From Dichetophora obliterata (taxonomy: Eukaryota > Arthropoda > Insecta > Diptera > Sciomyzidae): 64,000 nt of DNA. Of the stretch, positions 42,490-53,237 are shown piece by piece. The notes under the pieces were generated by a model. The model searched no databases and was not told where the DNA came from. It was given only the letters and a program-made list of their open reading frames with translations. Both the position numbers and the translations under genes were made by a program. The stretch spans positions 26,067,318 through 26,131,317 of the forward strand of contig OY986436.1 in NCBI GenBank assembly GCA_963920525.1, read 5' to 3'. The first letter of the stretch is position 1, and each line of letters starts with the position of its first letter.

Positions 42490-44690
42490 GGAGTTAACGA
42501 TTGTTTAATGCGTCAAGTACCTAAAAATCGAATTTTTTATTGGTAAATTTAAATTTTGGGGGTGCATTAACAAATAGTGTCTTGTTTGTAAAGACCAGAG
42601 CCTTCGAGATATGTTGCAGCTACCTCTGGAGGCCCAGTTTGTGTTAGCATTATCTCTTGCTTTAAGGTCTATACTCCTTTTGACGACGCCTATTGGAATG
42701 TACACATCTGTATTAGCTCTATTTGTACTTGCGGTTACTCCATGCCTAGCCAGTTTATCCGCTTCGTCGTTCCCTTCGATATTGCTATATCCGGAAACCC
42801 AGCAGAGAGTGACGTTGTGGGTATTGCAGTTACTGTTCAGTGCTAGTTTACAGTTTTGTACCGGTCGAGCCTTCGTCGTTTTACTATTTAGCACTTTGAT
42901 GGCCGCTTGGCTATCCACAAAAATTACTACCCTTGTGGGGGTAAGATTTTTTTTCTATGAATGGCCTGTGCAGCTTTTTCTATAGCGTATATTTCTGCCT
43001 GAAAAACGCTACAGTAGTCTTGGAGTTTGTAGGACTCTTTGATTTGTAGCGTTTCGCAATATACACCTGATCCAGTTCCGTTTTCCATTTTGGAACCATC
43101 AGTATATAATTGGAGATTGCCATTGAATTCTACGGCCGTTTCTTCCCATTCTTGTCTGTTAGGGATGGATGTGGTGTATTCTGTGCCGAATCTCACACTG
43201 GGTATGATGTAATCGGTTGCTCTTTTTGATTCCTCGGTTCCAAAGAGATTCAGAATAGATGCATGTCCGAAAGTGTTGTTTCTCCAGGCTTGTGATTCTT
43301 TGAGGTGAAACACGCTTTTGGTCACCAAACACTTAAGAATCTCTTCTATAGGGAGGAGATTTCGCATAATTTCCAGATCTGTCTGTGGCATTCATCCCAT
43401 GACTCCAGTTATTTCTATGCATGCTAACATTTGGACTCCTGTTAGGGAGCTAAGGTACCTCTTTTTGTGCGCTATCGTCCACCATACAAGAGAGCCGTAG
43501 GTAAGAATAGGTCTCACGATTGCTGTATTCATCCAGTGGATTATGTGCGGTCACAGTCCCCATTTCCTGCCAAAGACTCTCTGATATGCGTCAAGAGCTC
43601 ATAGTGTTGTTTTCCTTCTTTCTTCTGTGTTGCGTAGTCAAGGATGATAGTTCCAAGGTATTTAGCTTCCGTGGAAAGCTTCAGAGTTACTGCGTTCAGT
43701 TTCGGTAATATGAAACTTTCTATTTTCCTTCTTCTTGTGAACAGAACGAGTTCGGTCTTTGTTGGGCTTACACCCAGTCCATTTGATTCTGCCCACCGCG
43801 ATAGCTCATTCAATGCCCCAGTCATTAGTTCGCTAACTGTTTGCAGGTATTTTCCGCATATTAGGATGGCGACGTCATCGGCATGGGCTACCACTTTTGT
43901 TCCACCACTTTTGAGTGTAGTAAGAATTGTATCAACCACAATCAGCCACAGCGGGGGAATATGACTCCTCCCTGCGGTATGCCTGTTGTGACCTCTTTCC
44001 TCACCACGCTCATTCCTATTTGTGAGCTTATACGTCTGTTGTTGAGCATTTTATAAATCCACTGGGTTATTTTTACTGTTGACTCCTTTGTCTATTAGAG
44101 CATTCTTTATGGAATCTGTATTCACATTGTTGAATGCGCCTACGATGTCCAAAAAAGTTACTAAAGTATATTCTTTGTGATTAAGGGCTCTTTCTATGAC
44201 TGAAACCACCTCATGCAGTGCCGTTTCAACTGATTTACCTTTAAATTAGGCGTGTTGCAAACTGCAAAGATTGGTATCATTCAAGGATTCTCTTATATGA
44301 AGATCTATGTTTCTCTCTAGCGTTTTCATCATGAATGGTGAGAGACTAATAGGCTTGTAATCCTTTGGCGCTGAGTGTATCGGTTTCCCAGCTTTGGGAA
44401 TGAAGACAACTCGCACTTCTCTCCAAATTTTTGGAACATATCCTGCCTTGAGACAACCGGTGAAGATTGCTATAAACCAGAGCATGATTCTGGGAAGGGC
44501 ATGTTGCATCATGGCCGGCAGGATTCCATCAGACTCTGCAGATTTGTAGGGCTTGAAATACTCAATCAATCATTCTTCAGTTTACCTTGTAATAATGTTG
44601 GTTAGTTCCTGTAAGGGTTCTGGTATTGTCATTTCCAGGTTGCTGTTAGCTCTCTTTTGCTCCGGTTCTTTACAACCTGGGAAATGAGTT
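42490..44690 (-). pseudogene. I/LOA-type element: RT and RNase H, 5'- and 3'-truncated
   Basis: The minus strand reads FKPYKSAESDGILPAMMQ, VPKIWREVRVVFIPKAGKP, DYKPISLSPFMMKTLERN (44569-44246), VETALHEVVSVI, TLVTFLDIVGAFNNVNTDS, then the catalytic HADDVAILICGKYL (43880) and ESNGLGVSPTKTELVLFTR (43939-43541). After frameshifts comes RNase H: LQLYTDGSKMENGTGSGVY (catalytic Asp), FQAEIYAIEKAAQAIH (catalytic Glu), FVDSQAAIKVLNSK (catalytic Asp), WVSGYSNIEGNDEADKLAR (final Asp). The zinc knuckle and 3' end are missing at about 42490. The H-A-D-D variant, the V-x-G-A-F-N motif and the stops mark it as dead. Confidence 0.85.
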
Positions 44691-44872
44691 TTCATGAGTA
44701 GCAAAAGCTACACTAACCTTGAGTATAAAGTCAAAAAGATATATTTTTTATAATAATATGTATGTTAATTGAACTTTGAAAGAAATATGAGATAAAGCTA
44801 TTAGAAAGCAATTTAACGACTTCAAATTTTCCTGGAGCTGTATTGTAGTTTAATCATTCATAACAATAAGAT
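44691..44872. other. Short AT-rich spacer
   Basis: This sits between the I/LOA element and the SINE tail. I see no feature in it. Confidence 0.3.
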
Positions 44873-45275
44873 AGGTGAGGTTAGGTTAGGATAACATGGC
44901 CGTAGGTCTCTGGACTGGAGTAAAGCTTTGAGTAAATTATTGTTACGTAGTGATACCACTAAAGGAAAGAAGGGAGTAATCAAGTAAAATTTTTGTGTAG
45001 TGGGGCAGAAAGCTGTAGAAACATGTGGTGTTGAATGTGAGGCATGTATTTGGCCCTAACCTCAGTCAAATCCAGTTACGAAGGGAACCTTTTCACCAAC
45101 TTTCCTACCACTACCAAATTACAACTTTTCGTAGCAAAGTGATGTGTTTTAAAGTTCTTATGATCAGAAATAAGGAAAGAATGGTCAGAGCATATGATCA
45201 TGACCTGGCTGGAATTCGAACCTGGGAAACTTTGATGACAATCTACCTCTAGACTACCGAGGAAGGCGAGTCAAG
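44873..45275 (-). repeat. tRNA-derived SINE (family C) with TAACC tail, complete copy
   Basis: On the minus strand the head carries GGTAGTCTAGAGGTAG (A box) and CCAGGTTCGAATTCCAG (B box) at about 45265-45200. The body includes GGTAGTGGTAGGAAAG, ACATGTTTCTACAGC and ACTTGATTACTCCCTTCTTT. The 3' end is CCTAACCTAACCTCACC at 44875. The same body is found at 53014-53237 and the same head type at 49974-50045. The TAACC tail is shared with I/LOA-type LINE ends near 3992 and 49332, the likely source of its mobilising enzyme. Confidence 0.75.
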
Positions 45276-46073
45276 GCCACTACCTCTTAACTGTTTACAA
45301 TACGATCTATTTCCCATAATTTTAAAATTTATTTTTTAAATAAGTATTACTTGATCTTGACAACACCTTTCTTTATACATACCATAAGCTTTTGTTTTGT
45401 TATCAGATATGTAAGATATACAAATTTACAATTTTATGGCTGGTATATTTTTGTTATTCTTAAACTAATGTGCAAAGCTAAATTTAAGCCTTCATTTATT
45501 GTTTTGCAAAAATTTGTTTATTTAGATTATGAATGAGTAAAATTTGGCTGGCAAAAATTACGTGTGAAATTCGAAATAAAAAAATTAGAAAAAAAAATCA
45601 TATAAATGCTAAATAATGAGGTGTTAAAAACAAAGTATAGCGTACTGTAAACAAAAATAAAATTTGCAAGAGAATAATAAAAACAATAAATAGTGCAGAT
45701 ACATAAAAGATTTTGAATAATTACAAACACTCGTTGTTTTGATAAGAAAACACGAGAGTTAAAAAAAAATAATTAATAAAATACTAGTTTTCATTTGTAA
45801 ATAGGTCAATTAATTGGTTATTAATAAAAAATTAATAATAATGATTCACTTTTTCACAGCATATTAATAAAAAATTAAGAAAAATTGTAGCAAATGTGCT
45901 TCATATGTAGAAAAATAGATTTTTTAATATAGATATTTTTAATGAAACTCAATCAACTCTAGTCAAGTTTCAAGTAAAAAAGTTGCTTAAAAATGCACAA
46001 AAATGCATTTCGGGGGACGCCAAATTTGGTTCACCAAACGCCAAAAATGGTTCAGACCAAAAAATAGTAAACC
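45276..46073. other. AT-rich spacer, no supported gene
   Basis: Only short chance frames on both strands and low-complexity A/T sequence. Confidence 0.35.
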
Positions 46074-46088
46074 ACTCGATATTTTATA

Positions 46089-46586
46089 CTTACTTACTTA
46101 GTTGGCGCTACAACCGTATGTCGGTCTTGGCCTCATCTAAGAATTTGCGCCAGCCATTTCTGTCTTTCGCTTGCTGGCGCCAGTTGGAAATTCCAAGCTT
46201 CGTCAGGTTGTCCTCTACTTGGTCTTTCCAACGAAGATGCGGTCGTCCTCTTCTGCGTTGACCGCCGCTGGGTACCGAATCGAATGTTTTCTTCACTGGA
46301 GCATCGTCTTTCATGCGCTGAACATGACCAAGCCAGCGAAGCCGCTCGATTTTAATGCGCTTGACTATGTCGATGTCAGCGTACAGCTCATACAGTTCAT
46401 CATTCCACCGTATTCGGTACTCGCCATTGACGCAGATTGGTCCGTAGATCTTACGAAGAATCTTTCTCTCGAATGCTCCTAAAGTCTTTTCATCTAAACT
46501 GCTCAGCGTCCAGGTTTGTGATGCGTAAAGTAGGACGGGCATGATGAGCGATTTATAGAGCGTGATTTTCGTTCGTCGAGAGAGGG
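46089..46586 (-). pseudogene. 5'-truncated RTE copy with 14-bp target duplication
   Basis: The open frame 46542-46108 is clean: MPVLLYASQTWTLSSLDE, AFERKILRKIYGPICVNGE, YRIRWNDELYELYADIDIV, KIERLRWLGHVQRMKDDAP, then SGGQRRRGRPHLRWKDQVED and DRNGWRKFLDEAKTDI. It is the C-terminal domain of an RTE-clade protein and lacks all of the endonuclease and polymerase. The 3' end is the (GTAA)n-like tail. CTCGATATTTTATA flanks both ends (46075-46088 and 46587-46600), and a third tandem copy follows at 46603-46616. It is 5'-truncated at ALSRRTK. It is better preserved than the RTE at 15.6-23.3 kb, so it is younger. Confidence 0.85.
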
Positions 46587-46616
46587 CTCGATATTTTATA
46601 TACTCGATATTTTATA

Positions 46617-46857
46617 TACTATTTAATTTTGTTACCGGAATTTGAGGTCAGATTTTCGAAACACTCTATTGCATACCCTAAAAAATTCTTGAACTTTCGA
46701 AACGTTAAGCGAAAACCACTGGCTAACCAACATCCATGTTTTAAGGAAATGTTACTTCTTTCATTCCGCCGGAGATCTGTAATCTTTTTACACATTTTTA
46801 TTTAGTTATTTAGAAACTGCTAGAACACAAAAATGCAGATTTTTTAAATTGACAATT
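46617..46857. other. AT-rich spacer
   Basis: No feature seen. Confidence 0.3.
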
Positions 46858-47105
46858 CTGTGATGATATGCAATAACCGCTTAAGTATGATTTCAAAGTT
46901 TCAGAGAAATCTTGTTTCAAAGTTTTTAATAGCAATATATGTAATATTAAGGGGTCTTTCGTTTTTGTGTCATAACGATGGCTCAGGTTATGCTAGAAGC
47001 TCCAGATTTTGTGTGTTTATAGTGCTATATGCGTGGAACACAGCTACGACGGTAACTTAGTTTTGTCTTAAGTCGACTTAAGCTTTTACTGCTTATCGAC
47101 ACAGA
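46858..47105. mobile_element. 248-bp MITE, copy 1
   Basis: It starts TCTGTGATGATATGCAATAA and ends GCTTATCGACACAGA, imperfect inverted repeats of about 30 bp with a GCTTAAGT core. Its whole length aligns with the reverse complement of 59908-60155, which has exactly the same length. Shared internal words include GCTAGAAG, GATTTTGTGTGTT and CGTGGAACACA. No ORF. The duplication type is unclear because the flanks extend the palindrome. Confidence 0.8.
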
Positions 47106-49329
47106 ATTAATTGCACTACTTTTTTCAAACAAACTTTTAAAATTAAAATTTGCGTTTTTTAAAAACTTTGTAGCAGTTTGTCTTTAAAAAACAAGACTTG
47201 TATTTAAATTTATAAGAAAATTTTTAATAAAAATTAAAAATTGTGTATTAAAAAATTAAAACAATTATAGTCAATTTGAAAAAATGTGATTTTCTTGTAA
47301 TGTAATAAAATATTTCTGATTTTTAATCATTTAAAATAATATTTTGATAAATTGAGCGCCATCATAATCACTTGCTACATTTAAACAATGAGCCATTATT
47401 TTAAACTCATTTAAAAAATATCAAATCATTAGCCAAAAAATAAAAATCTTCAATCTACAATCGCAAAAAAAGTCAATAGTTCAATGAACTTATGCAAAAT
47501 TTTCAACACTATTTTTAAAAATTTAGGACTAGAGTCTAGCAGCTGTCGTTGCGTGAAAACAGATTAGTTACCGAACTTTTCAACTTTTTAGACAAGAACA
47601 GAAAAGAAATACAAGTTTTGTGCGGAAATGTCAAAATATTTCATATTGAATATTAATGGTTTTTGACAACATATCAAAGGAACATAGAAAAAAATTGCGC
47701 ATAAATGATGACTAGTAGCTTAAGAGCTGTAAATAAATAAATTAATAGGTCAGCAGAAGCCATTTTGTGGAATGTTATTGTGCGCAAAACTTTATAAATT
47801 ACGCACAATTTATAAAAAAAAAAAAACAAAATTAATTAATTTTAATAGAAGGGCCAAAAAAATTGCAGTAAGATTAGAAAAAGTGTGTTTTATTTTTTTT
47901 TTTTTTTTTTTTGTAGACAAAAATAAAGACTAAAATTTTTTTTATAAATGATAAATTATTATTTTGTTAAATAAGATTTTAAGTATACAAATAATAAATA
48001 AATAATAACTACGAAAATATTATATCATTTTAAAATTATATAAATGAATTAAAAACACGTTCAAAATCTTTTCAATTAAGTGAATGGAAAATCCGTTTTT
48101 CTTAATTAGATCATTAAAAAGTTTTGCTAGTAATTTTTCAAAAATAAAACATATCTTAAATATAAAACAAAATTTATCTCAATATATTATTACATAGTTT
48201 TAATGCTTTTTTTCTTGTACCTGACCGCACTGGTAAGATAAATTCATAAACATTGAAAACTAGAGCAGACCATAGAAAACCGCAGTATAGCTACTATGAA
48301 TGGATGCACACATGTTAATAGAGTGTATAAGTGTGTTTATGGCTGCACCTTTTAGCTTACGTACACGTTTTTTGGTCTTGATTCTTATGAAATGAAAAGT
48401 TTATATCTCGAGCATACGATGTGCTGCATGCAGCACATTTCAGTACAACGTCAACATTTTTGTAAACAAAAGTAAGACTTTTAATAAAACATTTTTTCTC
48501 TTTTATAAACAGTTCCTTGAAACTTATTTCCATGTAACATTAAAGCATCGTATATATTTTTAGAACAATTTTTTCTTAATTTTTACATAAAATTCTCGAG
48601 TTGACTGACTCGAAAGTTAAACGACCCTTAAAGCTTAAGCTAATATAATACATTTATTTCTCATTATATGTTGGCAATTTTTCAAAATTTGTACCAAACG
48701 ATTAGACCAAATTTATTTGTCTAAATTTGCAAAAGTAAAGCAAATAATTTTTTCATTGTCTTAATAAATACAAAGAAATTTTTTGAAAATACAAATGTGT
48801 GCAGATGCCAAAATGTTTGCTGCAAATAAAATAGATTATTTTTTAACTTTCCATAACAACATCGTAGAGCATCGTGCAGATTTGGAAAAATTCGCAATCT
48901 ATTATTTTTCTAGCGTAGGTGTTGCTTCATTGCCGGGTTGCTTTTTTATTGTTTTTTTTTTTTGTTTTGCTTATATCTAAATTTTATATTTTTTTTAAAC
49001 AGTACATGAGTTTGGCAGCACTAATGCATAAATTAAGGCTAATATAATAATCTGTTTGTATACGAGTGAAAATAAGTAATGATGTCAAACGAAACGGAAT
49101 CTAAACTTTTGAATAAACGACAAAAGGCTTGCAAAAAGCATATTCTTGAAAATTTTGTTCAAGTTTCTGAGTCTTAAAACATAAACTAGAGTATTGTGTT
49201 GGGGTCATGGTGATATACTTAGGTCATCTGTACTTAAATCGTACACATTACAAAAACAGATTCATAACTTGTTACAGAAAAGCTACTTTGAAGAAGCGAA
49301 AAATAAATAAAAATCTCTTCTGTTTTTAT
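47106..49329. other. AT-rich spacer, no supported gene
   Basis: Long A and T runs. One perfect 16-bp palindrome (GTGCTGCATGCAGCAC, 48421-48436) is related to the motif at 62837 and 63021. The 65-codon frame at 48783-48980 ends in a poly-Phe-like translation of a T-run and is not credible. Confidence 0.35.
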
Positions 49330-49780
49330 TTTAGGTTAGGTTATGTTAGGTACATCAGGTTGCCTTCCTATGAAGGCTCACATACACCAATTCTGGTTCT
49401 TAGTTGTGCCGGTTTGGAACAAAGGAACATTTGTGTTTAAGTGAAGTCTTTAAAGAGTTGCATTGAATTAGCACATCTTAGAAGGCATTCTAGAGATACT
49501 TTGGTTACATAGTTTTAAGGAATGTTTTTTACGTTTTAGGAACGTTGATGAGGCTAGGTATTTGAGTCTCGATCTAAGTAGGGCGGGACATGCGCATAGT
49601 AGGTGCTCCAAGGTCTCCACTGTGTCTGGTTCCTTGCACTTCCTGCAGTTGTCATCCGTGGTGATGGCCAGCTTCCTCGCGTGTGCTGCCGCCATGCAGG
49701 GACCAGTGAGTATACTAGTGTCCTGCAATCTCTGCGCGGACATGCCAAGATGAACAGAGTTCGTTTTCCTCATTTTGCAT
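49330..49780 (-). pseudogene. I/LOA-type element, 3' end with zinc knuckle
   Basis: The minus strand reads MRKTNSVHLGMSAQRLQDT, SILTGPCMAAAHARKLAIT, then the knuckle C-R-K-C-x6-V-E-T-L-E-H-L-L-C-A-C-P-A-L, then LRSRLKYLASSTFLK to a stop at 49468. The 3' UTR ends in ATAACCTAACCTAAA at 49332. Upstream domains are absent. The TAACC tail matches the SINE family C tails at 44875 and 53014. Confidence 0.75.
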
Positions 49781-49973
49781 TGAACTGTATTTTAGAGATT
49801 TTGCACGATGTCGTACCTATCCATCTTTCAAACTTTTTGAAAAGCCTCCCAAAGCTAAGACATTCTTAATTGCTCCTCAGAGATTTAAGCACTCGGAGAG
49901 CGATATTGTATAAAAGCTTAGGCAAACAAAATCAAAGAATTTTAACGAAGTTTCTTACAGCACGGCGGACTCG
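49781..49973. other. Short spacer, no feature
   Basis: AT-rich and without recognisable coding. Confidence 0.3.
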
Positions 49974-50045
49974 ATAGTCTAGTGGTAGCGCGCTTGACTG
50001 TCGCACAGGGGTCCTGGGTTCGAATCTTGGCCGGGCCGGAAGGAA
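49974..50045 (+). repeat. tRNA-like head of a SINE (family C), cut at an inversion breakpoint
   Basis: GATAGTCTAGTGGTAGCG (A box) and GGGTTCGAATCTTGG (B box) form a convincing pol III promoter. The anticodon arm can be folded with a GTC loop, pointing to a tRNA-Asp origin. The acceptor stem does not pair fully, so it is not a working tRNA gene. No SINE body follows: at about 50045 the sequence changes abruptly to CR1 coding DNA on the other strand. The matching body lies 3.2 kb away at 53014-53237, in the opposite orientation. Confidence 0.7.
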
Positions 50046-51925
50046 TTCCATCTGGTCCAGCGCTAAAATCCTCATCGATTGATTCAATATACTTGAAAAT
50101 ATCCTCTGAGGTAAAAGATATATGCCCCAAAGAAACTCTGGATGCGTTGTTCATATAATCAAAATACGCTAAATCCGGATTAAAAGAATTTGAACAAAAT
50201 GATTCTTTAAAAAGATTGGCAAATAAGCCACAAATAATTGTGGAATCGTCAGTAAATCCATCCTGAAGTTTGAAAGAAGAAGGAAATCCATCAGTCTTCT
50301 TCTTAACATTAATAAATCTCCAGAAATTTCTTTTATCAGACAAAATACTCAGCTTCATATTATCCAAATACTCATTATATAATGCAGCTGAGCAATTCTC
50401 AAATTCCAGAAACAAACGCATGTATGTTTCTAAGTCATTTGAGCCAAAACTACAAACATATTTCTTCCATGCCCTATTCCTATTGTTGCGAAGAGTCTTT
50501 AAATCCATTGTGTACCAAGGGTACCCAGAATTTTTCGCAAATTTGAGACTATATGGTACAGACTGAGAAAACGTGGCAAAGAGCTCCGTATAGAAAAAAT
50601 TTATTGAACTATTAAGATTATTATTATTATTTATGTATTCTGAAATTATATTTAATTTACTATAAAGTAAATGATTCAACCCCAAAGTCAGCTTTTTTGA
50701 AATTGAATTCATAAACTGTGTCAACAGAGCTTGAATTTACCATATTCTCCCTATCGGATTTATACCAAATACTCAAAGGTGGATGGTAATTATCAATAGT
50801 TGTCAAAGCATGGAGTGCCATCTGAACAATGACATTGTTACTGTCTGTAGTTAAGACTAGGTCAAGCAGCCTTTCCAGAGTATTATAAATACAACTAACT
50901 TGTTGTAAGTCAGAACATATATTGTCAACAAATATATGTTCTTGGCGTGTCTTCGAATTAGATGCACAAAAATGTGTTTCATCGTCAGAAGAATGCCATT
51001 TTAAGTCAGGCAAATTAAAATCGCCCAACAATAAAATGTCGTCATTAACGTCAAGTAAATTTAATATAAATTCTATGCAATCCGCAAGGCTTGCATAGAC
51101 CTCTACACTGCTCTTTGGAGGAACGTATGCATTAATAACATATACATTAGAATTGCAATGTACAACCTTAATGCATATAAGTTCGATATTAGCAGAGCAG
51201 GGAATATCAATAAAAGAACTAACACAGGAGTTCCTTACAGCTAATAGGACACCACCACCAACTGCAGAATTATTGTCAGCGTGTCTGTCCTTCCTATATA
51301 CTTGAAAACTATTGTAAAACAGTTCTAAGTCAGTAATTCCTCCGTTCAACCAAGTTTCAGTTAACGCGATAATATCTTCAGAAAAATTCTGAGTTGACAA
51401 AAAAATGTCTCGCTTCTTTGAACGCAATCCCCTTACATTTTGATAGTAAAGGGAAAGCCTATTTAGTTTTTTTGAGTCTGACTGGCAATATTATTTGTCC
51501 TTCTAGACCTGTGTTTAGGCTTAAACTCAGAAACAAAGATATTATCAGCCCACAGATTAGAGCTCAGAACAGTTGCAAACTCTTCAGCAGCTACTGTGAG
51601 AATAAATGATGCGTGGGACGATTTATTGCCAATTTTCTTGCATGAGCAGAAAGCAGCCTGACTTACTAATTGGTTGTGTTTAACAAACGTCAATACATTT
51701 TCACTTGTTGTGTCGGGCTGAAGGCGTGAAATGAAAATTTTTTTTTCTCGACAAAGCTCTTAAATTTAGTGAACTATTGCGCTCATTAGTTATGTCATTT
51801 CTAGCCGGGGGAGAAACAGATGGAGAAGATGGAGTAATAACTATATTATCTATTCTCACTGGCGTAAACACTGGTTTAGCCGAGATCTGCTTCCTTTCTA
51901 AAGTGGCTGGAAGCGTCATGCGCCG
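50046..51925 (-). pseudogene. CR1-type element, ORF1 end, endonuclease and first part of RT (inverted half)
   Basis: The minus strand reads an ORF1 tail (51919-51463, frameshifted: SQAAFCSCKKIGNKSSHAS, EEFATVLSSNLWADNIFV). The endonuclease runs 51427-50660: IIALTETWLNGG (catalytic Glu), AVGGGVLLAVRNS, YVINAYVPPKS, DDILLLGDFNLPDLKW (D-x-N), LERLLDLVLTTDS. After a frameshift near 50690 the EN-RT linker and RT start follow (50724-50046): YPWYTMDLKTLRNNRNRAW, KRNFWRFINVKKKTDGFPS, ending at SAGPDGIPS. The next residues expected (VLKQC...) start at 53238 on the other strand. The frame is otherwise good, so the element is fairly young. Confidence 0.85.
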
Positions 51926-53013
51926 CTTTCTCTATGCACAAAAATATGCATCAGTCTATGGTATTTTGTTTCACATACACAAGTGCCATCAAGTTCGTTG
52001 CATCGGTCAAAATCAAAAATTAAAAAAAAAAAAAAAATTTAACTTTGACAGAGTGTAGGAGATATAAGAACTAAATTTTCGCAAATACTGAGGATGGCAT
52101 TCGATAAAGCGATTAATTTTATGTAGGAATCGGTTTGTCTTTTTATTTTTTACGGGAATTTAATACCTTAAAATAATACTTTTGAAAAATTCTATAAAAG
52201 CAAGCAGTAAAAATGGTTTTTTGCCTTGAGCGCTCTCGGTTTAAAAGATATTGAACTGAAAATTTTACATTTCTGATCTTCTTAATACTTTCCTTCATAT
52301 TTGCCCCCTAGTGCACGGATTGCAAAAACTTTTACAATGCAGTACAAAAAAAAACTCATCTACTGAACATACGGTTCAGAATGTTTTGACTTTTGCAAAG
52401 CTCGTCTAAAGAACAAGCAGCAAAATTTTCTACGGAAAAATATTCCATAGCGAATAAACAAAGTTAAATAATTTTATGTGAGCAAAAATAATGTCCACTA
52501 CGTGCTAATGGGTTAATATAATATGTTACAGTTTAAAAGCAACTGCAACAGTTCTCTGTGCTTAGTTTATGCAAATAAACAAATAACGCACAAACAGGAA
52601 CGCAAGAAAGAGAAAGAAAAAAGTATATAAGCAGCAGCTCATCTATCAAACTATAAACGATAATTAAAACGATATATGTATGTACTACAATAAAACATTA
52701 AAAAATTCAACTACACAGCATGAAAATATTATACGTCACCTTCAAAATAATTTTCAATCATAAATAAATAAAAATACAGCACAAACTGAAATTAAATAAG
52801 CACTGGTATAACACAAATTACAATAAAAAAACAACACAAGACAAACGACTGTCACCGGCTAAAAGACGAGATCAACTGATCTCATAGTTTCCCAGAGTAA
52901 GCTTACGTCTGCGAGCCACAGCGTCGCAGTTTGTAAGTAGGTTTATTGGAGTTGCTATCGGTTTCGATGCCCCATTTCTTCAGGTGATATTTAAGTTTAC
53001 AGTGTCCTGTAAG
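51926..53013. other. AT-rich stretch inside the inverted segment
   Basis: No gene is supported. It may hold the CR1 5' UTR and a decayed ORF1 start (the frame before TLPATLERKQ has a stop), plus unrelated AT-rich DNA. Confidence 0.35.
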
Positions 53014-53237
53014 AAGGTTAGGTTAGGTTAAGGTGGCGGCAGGTCTTAAGACCAGCCCACTTAGACCATTATTGGTCCGTTGTGATACCACAGAATGGTA
53101 AAAGGGAGTAATCAAGTGAAACTTTTATGTTGGATGTTCTTAATGTGGCAGAAGCTGTAGAAACATGTGTGCCCTCAGAATCAAGTTACTAAGCGTTCCT
53201 CTCCCCAAACTTTTCCTACCACCACCAACAACTTTTA
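53014..53237 (-). repeat. SINE family C body and tail, cut at an inversion breakpoint
   Basis: On the minus strand this reads AAAAGTTGTTGGTGGTGG, GGTAGGAAAAG, ACATGTTTCTACAGCTTCTG, ACTTGATTACTCCCTTTTAC and ends CCTTAACCTAACCTAACC at 53014. It aligns with the body of the complete SINE at 44873-45275. The tRNA-like head is missing; the sequence at 53238 and beyond is CR1 coding DNA. Confidence 0.75.

Noticed and set aside
44875..44890. Interstitial TTAGG telomere repeat
   Set aside because: Only two to three units, located exactly at SINE or LINE 3' ends; a retroelement tail is the simpler reading.
49974..50045. Functional tRNA-Asp gene
   Set aside because: Both pol III boxes and a GTC loop are present, but the acceptor stem does not pair and the flank is SINE-like; better read as a SINE head.
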